A DNA stretch of 42,468 nt from Candidatus Saccharimonadota bacterium (lineage in GTDB: Bacteria; Patescibacteriota; Saccharimonadia; Saccharimonadales; UBA4665), in contig JARIHD010000014.1 in NCBI GenBank assembly GCA_029288425.1, positions 1 through 42,468 of the forward strand, written 5' to 3'. The notes below the pieces were generated by a model, which was not told the DNA's origin, did not search any database, and saw nothing but the letters and a program-made list of their open reading frames with translations. Below are positions 38,324 to 42,468 of this stretch, piece after piece (the stretch's first letter is position 1; each line of letters starts with the position of its first letter). The position numbers and the translations under genes were made by a program.

Positions 38324-40612
38324 CTAGCGCCCGGTGCTGGTAGTGCCCTTAAGCTGGTAATAGTCCCAATAGCAAGTAGCGCTAGCCGCGGTACCAGCCA
38401 TGCATGATAAGGCAGGAGATACGCGGTTCGTGGTGTCGATAGTAGTTGCGGCCCCAGTATAGAACAGGCTATTAATACCTGCCACATACTGTGAAGTGCC
38501 TGCACCCGTTCCGGTAACCCGTAATTCTAGCCTTACCCAGGTGTCAGCGGCTACGAGTACGCTTGACGCTGAACATGTCACTGTCGTTCCGTCTCCCGAA
38601 CAGTAGCGCCAATGGGGGTTAACTGCGGTATTCGCTTCCCACCATACGCCGGAGAGCGGTTGTGCTGAGCCGCTGGTTTCGGAGTGCAGCCCGATGCGCA
38701 AAATAGTATTGGTGGAGCTGACGGCAACCGCGGTCTTGACTATGTTGTGCCTGGCCAAGAGCATTGATCCGCTGCCTCGGCCCAATAAGAAGGTCGTGCC
38801 CTGATTGGCTGCGGCCGGTGTCGTTACGGCCAAAACCCCCGGTCGATTACTATCGGCTGCCGGGCTACCAGAATCAAAAGTTACGCTGCCATTTGCCCCG
38901 ATGGCCTGCGCCTGCCAATTAAGACTGCCGAAACCATCCGACGTAAAAGAAGTATTTTGTCCGCCCAGGAATTCTTCGTAGGCCGAAAAACTGTGATCTA
39001 CCTCGGGTTGGGCACAGTTATCCCAAGTACCGTTGCGGAAGCACCTAAACAATTGCTGTGCACGATTGTAGTAGATTGCCCCTTCAACACCGGTCGGATC
39101 GTTCGCCGTCACTTTGTTTCCAAGTACAAGCAACGTTCCATCAAAATCGTTATCTGGCCCTATAACAATGAGTCGAGATGCTGTATTGACCGTAAAAAGC
39201 GCAGTCGTGTTGGCGGTTTGAATGGAGAACCCGATAGCGGTGTCGCTTGCGGGGCGAAAGGTGTTTATGCCGGCAAAGATTTGCGACGAGGTGCGTTTAG
39301 CTATATTGTTGTCATTTACGAGATCGCCCGATGACAGCTGTGCTCCATTGACCCGAATGCGTGAATCTGATGTTAAAACATTCCCGGTAAATATAATATC
39401 TACCCAGTAGTTACTTGAGTTATAGGTTCGTGTTGGGAAGGTAGGCGCCACGCCATAGTTAAAGACGCCGTTTCCGCCGTCAATGCCGCTGGCTAGCGCA
39501 TGAATAGGGCCGTTATCAACTCCGGTAGCGCCAAAGTAGCCGCCTTCGGCTGCGTAGCCACCTCCACCGCCTATATGGTAAGAGGCTACATAGGTAGTGT
39601 CCGGACTAATCGCGATGGGCGCCGAAAATAATACTTCCTGCCAACCGGTTCCGCTAACCGTAAATGTGGCCTGGGCCAATAGAGAACCGGTACTCGTCCA
39701 TAGACTCCCGGTGTAGGGACCCGATCCGGTAGTTCCCCGATAGAAGCGAAGACCTTTAATGATACCGCTGATATCACTCGTGAACTTTACACCTACCTCT
39801 ACCGGGCCATTAAAGTCTGGTTCGTTCGGGTGTGGTGGTATGGTAGTGCTTGGCCAGAAACTTAGGTTGCTAACGGTCGTGCTGGCTGTAATATTCAGAC
39901 CGCCATTGATATTCAGATATGACCCTTTGTCGCTTACGATGGAATCGCCCAGTGTTTGTGTGCTGGTGAATTTGGGAATGCTGCCCGGCGTGCCAGCCGG
40001 TGTCGTGATGCCTGCTGTCGCATTTATAACATTACTAAAAACATTATTAATATTAGTTGTATTCTGCAAAAACGTATTATTTGAACTCGTATTGACCAGG
40101 TTAAGGAATTGGGTGCCGTTGTAATAGGCGAGCTGGTTGGTCGCTTCGTCGTAGTAGATTTGTCCCGCAACCGCGCCTACGGGCGGAGTGGTGGGCTTCA
40201 GAACCATACCGCTATTGACCTGCAATTGGCCGTTTAGAGTAACCTGTTGCTTGCCGTCTATATCCGGGGTGGCCTGCTTGAGATCGGAAAATGAAACTCG
40301 CTGCGTTTTAAAATCGCCGGCCTTTACTCTGGTCGATCCACCTTGGCGTCCGTTGATCAAAATAGCTGCGCCTACACCGGCAACCAGCAAAAATAGGCCT
40401 GCAATAACTGCCAATTTCCATGATCGAGCAAAGCGTGGCCGTATAGATGCTGGTTCGGGGGCGGCGGGCGGGGGGTATCCTAGCATTGAACTGTCACCCG
40501 AAGTAATCGGCTGGTTTAATTGGCCGGTCATAGTCTGTTCAAGAGACGTACTGGTACTGCCCTCAAGCGAGCCTGGCGCTTCCTGCATCGGATTGTTTTG
40601 GTTGTTTTCCAT
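38324..40612 (-). CDS. large surface protein with DUF4082 domain and jelly-roll-like C-terminus
   Basis: The protein is 762 aa from ATG 40612 (the first in-frame ATG at 40636 adds MPTWCEKN). One TM helix lies near 64-85 (SWKLAVIAGLFLLVAGVGAA), so most of the protein is outside. Domains in order: a GQIYYDEATNQLAYYNGTQF module near 149-172, a DUF4082 domain (SDISGIIKGLRFYRG to YNSSNYWVDIIFTG, about 278-411), a second GAIYYNRAQQLFRCFRNGTW module near 520-545, and a C-terminal region of about 200 aa rich in beta-strands (GFGSLNWQAQAIGANGSVTF, then CYWDYYQLKG), probably a lectin/jelly-roll fold. The two IYY-x-NGT modules recall phage tail-fibre spike repeats. It is likely an adhesin. DUF4082 has no known function. 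A -10-like TGTAAAAT is visible upstream near 40662. Confidence 0.75.
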   Translation of the reverse strand: MENNQNNPMQEAPGSLEGSTSTSLEQTMTGQLNQPITSGDSSMLGYPPPAAPEPASIRPRFARSWKLAVIAGLFLLVAGVGAAILINGRQGGSTRVKAGDFKTQRVSFSDLKQATPDIDGKQQVTLNGQLQVNSGMVLKPTTPPVGAVAGQIYYDEATNQLAYYNGTQFLNLVNTSSNNTFLQNTTNINNVFSNVINATAGITTPAGTPGSIPKFTSTQTLGDSIVSDKGSYLNINGGLNITASTTVSNLSFWPSTTIPPHPNEPDFNGPVEVGVKFTSDISGIIKGLRFYRGTTGSGPYTGSLWTSTGSLLAQATFTVSGTGWQEVLFSAPIAISPDTTYVASYHIGGGGGYAAEGGYFGATGVDNGPIHALASGIDGGNGVFNYGVAPTFPTRTYNSSNYWVDIIFTGNVLTSDSRIRVNGAQLSSGDLVNDNNIAKRTSSQIFAGINTFRPASDTAIGFSIQTANTTALFTVNTASRLIVIGPDNDFDGTLLVLGNKVTANDPTGVEGAIYYNRAQQLFRCFRNGTWDNCAQPEVDHSFSAYEEFLGGQNTSFTSDGFGSLNWQAQAIGANGSVTFDSGSPAADSNRPGVLAVTTPAAANQGTTFLLGRGSGSMLLARHNIVKTAVAVSSTNTILRIGLHSETSGSAQPLSGVWWEANTAVNPHWRYCSGDGTTVTCSASSVLVAADTWVRLELRVTGTGAGTSQYVAGINSLFYTGAATTIDTTNRVSPALSCMAGTAASATCYWDYYQLKGTTSTGR

Positions 40613-40698
40613 GTTTTTCTCACACCACGTGGGCAATAACCGCTCACACGGACTGCCTTTTATTTTACATTGCTTATGCTTTGCTGAATACTAGTTTT

Positions 40699-41535
40699 TT
40701 AAGTGGTCAATATGAGATAGACACTGGCAAGCGAAAGAGCCGCTGTCAAAACCACGATTATAATAACGCCAATTAGTCCGCGCTGGATGGCACTGGCTGC
40801 GAGCGGATTACGCCCGAGCGAAATAATTCCCGAACGTACAGAGGTGTAAATAAGGATCGTGATGCTGCCAAAAGCAAACAAAAGTAAGATACAGCTGATT
40901 AGAATACGCAGCACCGAAACCGGCCGGCCGGCAATAGAATTGGCCAGGTTCTGCAAAAACGCCGGCATAAATTGACTGGTCGGGGCAACATAATACGAAA
41001 TGGCGATCTGCACAGGGACCGTATTCACATGAACCGTATGGGTTTTGCCATTTTTGTCGGTAATAACCTTGGTCTTGCTGGATTTGAGGCTGAAATCACC
41101 CTGTGCCGTGCCCACAATCTGGCCATCTTCAGTTGCTAGCATACCGATGCCGCTCAAAGGTGATGATGTAATCTTGTCGCCTGCCTTTATGGGGCCGTTC
41201 AGGTCGCTGACAAGTGCCTGAGCGGTACCACTGATTAGTACTTGTACCTCTCCTTGGCCGGTGTTGGACAGTTCTACCACGGCCGTCCGACTGACGACGC
41301 CAATCAAACGCATAGCCGAATCAGCCGTGGCAAGCTCGGCAGTGCCGGCTTCGCCCTGCTTGGTGCTGACAAGTGTACCTTGCACCATTTCGCTGTCTGA
41401 AGCCTTAAAGCCCCGCGAGATAGCGCCCCCGGATTGATTTTGGGCAAAGACAAAAGCAGGCGCACAAAATAATGCGGTAACTACCCCCACGAGTCCTATG
41501 ACAATAAATTTATGAAGACGAAGTATATGGTCCAT
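40699..41535 (-). CDS. secreted/membrane protein with signal peptide and C-terminal TM helices
   Basis: The protein is 278 aa. An N-terminal signal-type segment (FIVIGLVGVVTALFCAPAFVFAQ, cleavage likely near residue 31) precedes a soluble domain (SRGFKASDSEMVQGTLVST to GKTHTVHVNTVPVQIAISYYV) whose TAELATADSAMRLIGVVSRT and GPIKAGDKITSSPLSGIGMLA resemble the small beta-domain of phage structural or peptidase-G2-like proteins. Two C-terminal TM helices (VLRILISCILLLFAFGSITILIY and GLIGVIIIVVLTAALSLASVYLIL) anchor it. It lies upstream of the large surface protein on the same strand and may form a unit with it. No Shine-Dalgarno is obvious; a TATAGT lies about 15 nt before the start. Confidence 0.7.
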   Translation of the reverse strand: MDHILRLHKFIVIGLVGVVTALFCAPAFVFAQNQSGGAISRGFKASDSEMVQGTLVSTKQGEAGTAELATADSAMRLIGVVSRTAVVELSNTGQGEVQVLISGTAQALVSDLNGPIKAGDKITSSPLSGIGMLATEDGQIVGTAQGDFSLKSSKTKVITDKNGKTHTVHVNTVPVQIAISYYVAPTSQFMPAFLQNLANSIAGRPVSVLRILISCILLLFAFGSITILIYTSVRSGIISLGRNPLAASAIQRGLIGVIIIVVLTAALSLASVYLILTT

Positions 41536-41632
41536 CGGTACAAGTATTTAACTATAACCATTTTACATGAGCCCCAAGGAAAACATACAAAGTAAAATAC
41601 CAGAGAAGCGCATGCCTGCACTGTGGACACTC

Positions 41633-41669
41633 TGTTGTATAATTTTCATACAACACATTATGTTATAGG
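41633..41669 (+). promoter_or_regulatory. inverted repeat over a -10 box upstream of the last operon
   Basis: TGTTGTAT (41633-41640) and ATACAACA (41648-41655) form an 8-bp inverted repeat with a 7-nt spacer, overlapping TATAAT (41638-41643). A second extended -10, TGTTATAGG (hexamer 41664-41669), lies 9 nt before ATG 41679. The repeat could be an operator controlling either promoter. Confidence 0.45.
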
Positions 41670-41678
41670 GTTACCACC

Positions 41679-42119
41679 ATGTCTTCCCGCGATTTTGAAG
41701 CACTGCGTGCCGAACAAGCGCCCATCCAGGCGGTTATGTATCGCCAGCGCGAAATTACCGAATATGAAACCGATTTCCTGTTTCCGAGTATGGTCATGCC
41801 GAACGGGTCTGATTCGATTAGGGAGCTGTTTGCACCGTCATGTATCGAACCGGAGTTTAGTCTGGCCGGAATTTTGCGTAGTATGGCGGCCGTCAACCGA
41901 CGTCGCGCCCATTGGGTTGACAGGGGCGGCGGCTATGCTATCGCTCTGCGTCAAGCAGCCGCAGATCCCCAAAATGCGGGCAAGATCCGAACCACCAATG
42001 TCGATTTGTTCAATCTGGACCCCAATGACCTTGACCTTTCTACCAAAGTCACTTGGAAAGAAAATCGCCTGGCATATGGTCGGCGGAGGCTGCACCGCGG
42101 TACGTCCAAGCCGACATGA
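41679..42119 (+). CDS. hypothetical protein, 146 aa
   Basis: Not recognised. It is a soluble, charged protein: a helical N-terminus (MSSRDFEALRAEQAPIQAV), a central YETDFLFPSMVMPNGSDSIRELF stretch, and a basic C-terminus (KENRLAYGRRRLHRGTSK). It overlaps the next gene by 4 bp (ATGA), so the two products are probably made together. An inverted repeat overlapping a -10 box lies 24 nt upstream, suggesting regulated expression. Confidence 0.6.
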   Translation: MSSRDFEALRAEQAPIQAVMYRQREITEYETDFLFPSMVMPNGSDSIRELFAPSCIEPEFSLAGILRSMAAVNRRRAHWVDRGGGYAIALRQAAADPQNAGKIRTTNVDLFNLDPNDLDLSTKVTWKENRLAYGRRRLHRGTSKPT

Positions 42120-42468
42120 CGACAGTGGATCTGAATGATGACGCTGATCTTAATACTATTGTCGAGGCCATACAGTACGTGAACAATCCGCTGCTGACCA
42201 TTTGCAACGCGTATAACCAGACACATGCCGATGGGTTCGTGGTGGTGGCATCGGGGGGCTTTATGTGGTCCTCTTCCATTTGCTATCCGGGGGTAGGGAC
42301 AGAGGGCGTCCCTACTGCGGACATCATTTCAGAGCTGGAACGAAACGAGATACCGGTTGCATATCATGCGGCGCACGATCACCGTGACGGAACGCGGTGG
42401 AGCAATCCGCGTGTTTTTCGTACATTGGCCATCCAAAAAAAGGCGGGAACGGTGCTGCAGATTAACAC
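42116..42468 (+). CDS. hypothetical protein, 3'-truncated by window end
   Basis: ATG 42116 overlaps the preceding stop by 4 bp, and the frame stays open to the last base (117 codons). The visible part begins MTTVDLNDDADLNTIVEAI and contains ADGFVVVASGGFMW, GVPTADIISELE and AYHAAHDHRDGTRW. The histidine/aspartate cluster could be a metal site, but no family is recognised. Without the rest of the gene its function cannot be judged. Confidence 0.65.
   Translation, partial: MTTVDLNDDADLNTIVEAIQYVNNPLLTICNAYNQTHADGFVVVASGGFMWSSSICYPGVGTEGVPTADIISELERNEIPVAYHAAHDHRDGTRWSNPRVFRTLAIQKKAGTVLQIN

Noticed and set aside
1-42468. CRISPR array, prophage, insertion sequence or alternative UGA coding.
   Set aside because: No regular short repeats with spacers, no transposase or phage structural cluster, and normal genes end at TGA (for example at 11214 and 42119).

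Overview
The window looks like a chromosomal contig from an ultrasmall Patescibacteria/CPR bacterium, most likely Candidatus Saccharibacteria (TM7). This is inferred from the gene set (leaderless genes, many lineage-type orphan membrane proteins, compact FtsH, MurJ, LepA, TilS, FtsB and Mur-ligase genes, and a 66-aa YYLNSKKVTLRGG-type protein), not from a database search. Genes end normally at TGA, TAA and TAG, so UGA is not recoded. There is no phage, insertion sequence, integron, CRISPR array or rRNA. Bases 1-34 are not genomic: they match the Illumina Nextera transposase adaptor, and the first open frame starts inside it.

Layout. 35-6,600: a pentapeptide-repeat membrane protein, a proline-rich tail-anchored protein, a MurC-like ligase, a YbaK-type deacylase and small membrane or conserved proteins, separated by clear promoters and terminators. 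6,600-12,950: a decayed ydeI-like gene, a dihydrouridine synthase, then a tight run of ABC ATPase, ABC-2 permease, EndoQ-type PHP nuclease and UvrD-like helicase. 12,980-17,850: an MFS transporter facing a MacB-like permease/ATPase pair and an orphan gene. 17,895-19,700: tRNA-Ile2(CAU), ftsB-like gene, initiator tRNA-fMet, an orphan gene, and a locus with a strong promoter, a palindrome, a 25-codon ORF and a long hairpin. 19,700-26,960: orphan, HAD, EamA, NDT-like, Nudix and metallopeptidase genes, ending at elongator tRNA-Met. 27,100-37,740: DoxX-like, beta-helix, tilS, ftsH, murJ, tandem paralogs, lepA, a candidate structured RNA and gmk. 37,750-42,468: surface or membrane-anchored proteins and an unfinished two-gene operon.

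How it fits together. Envelope assembly is represented by the Mur ligase, MurJ and the FtsB-like protein, with several cell-surface proteins. Translation is represented by LepA, Dus, YbaK, TilS and all three CAU tRNAs, including the probable TilS substrate. DNA repair is represented by EndoQ coupled to a helicase. The strongest genome-wide pattern is that about eighteen genes start 6-8 nt downstream of a TATAAT-like -10 box, implying leaderless mRNAs; Shine-Dalgarno sites are mostly found on internal operon genes or genes with a real leader. The most novel-looking loci are the structured RNA candidate at 36,850-36,931 and the hairpin/micro-ORF locus at 19,433-19,672.
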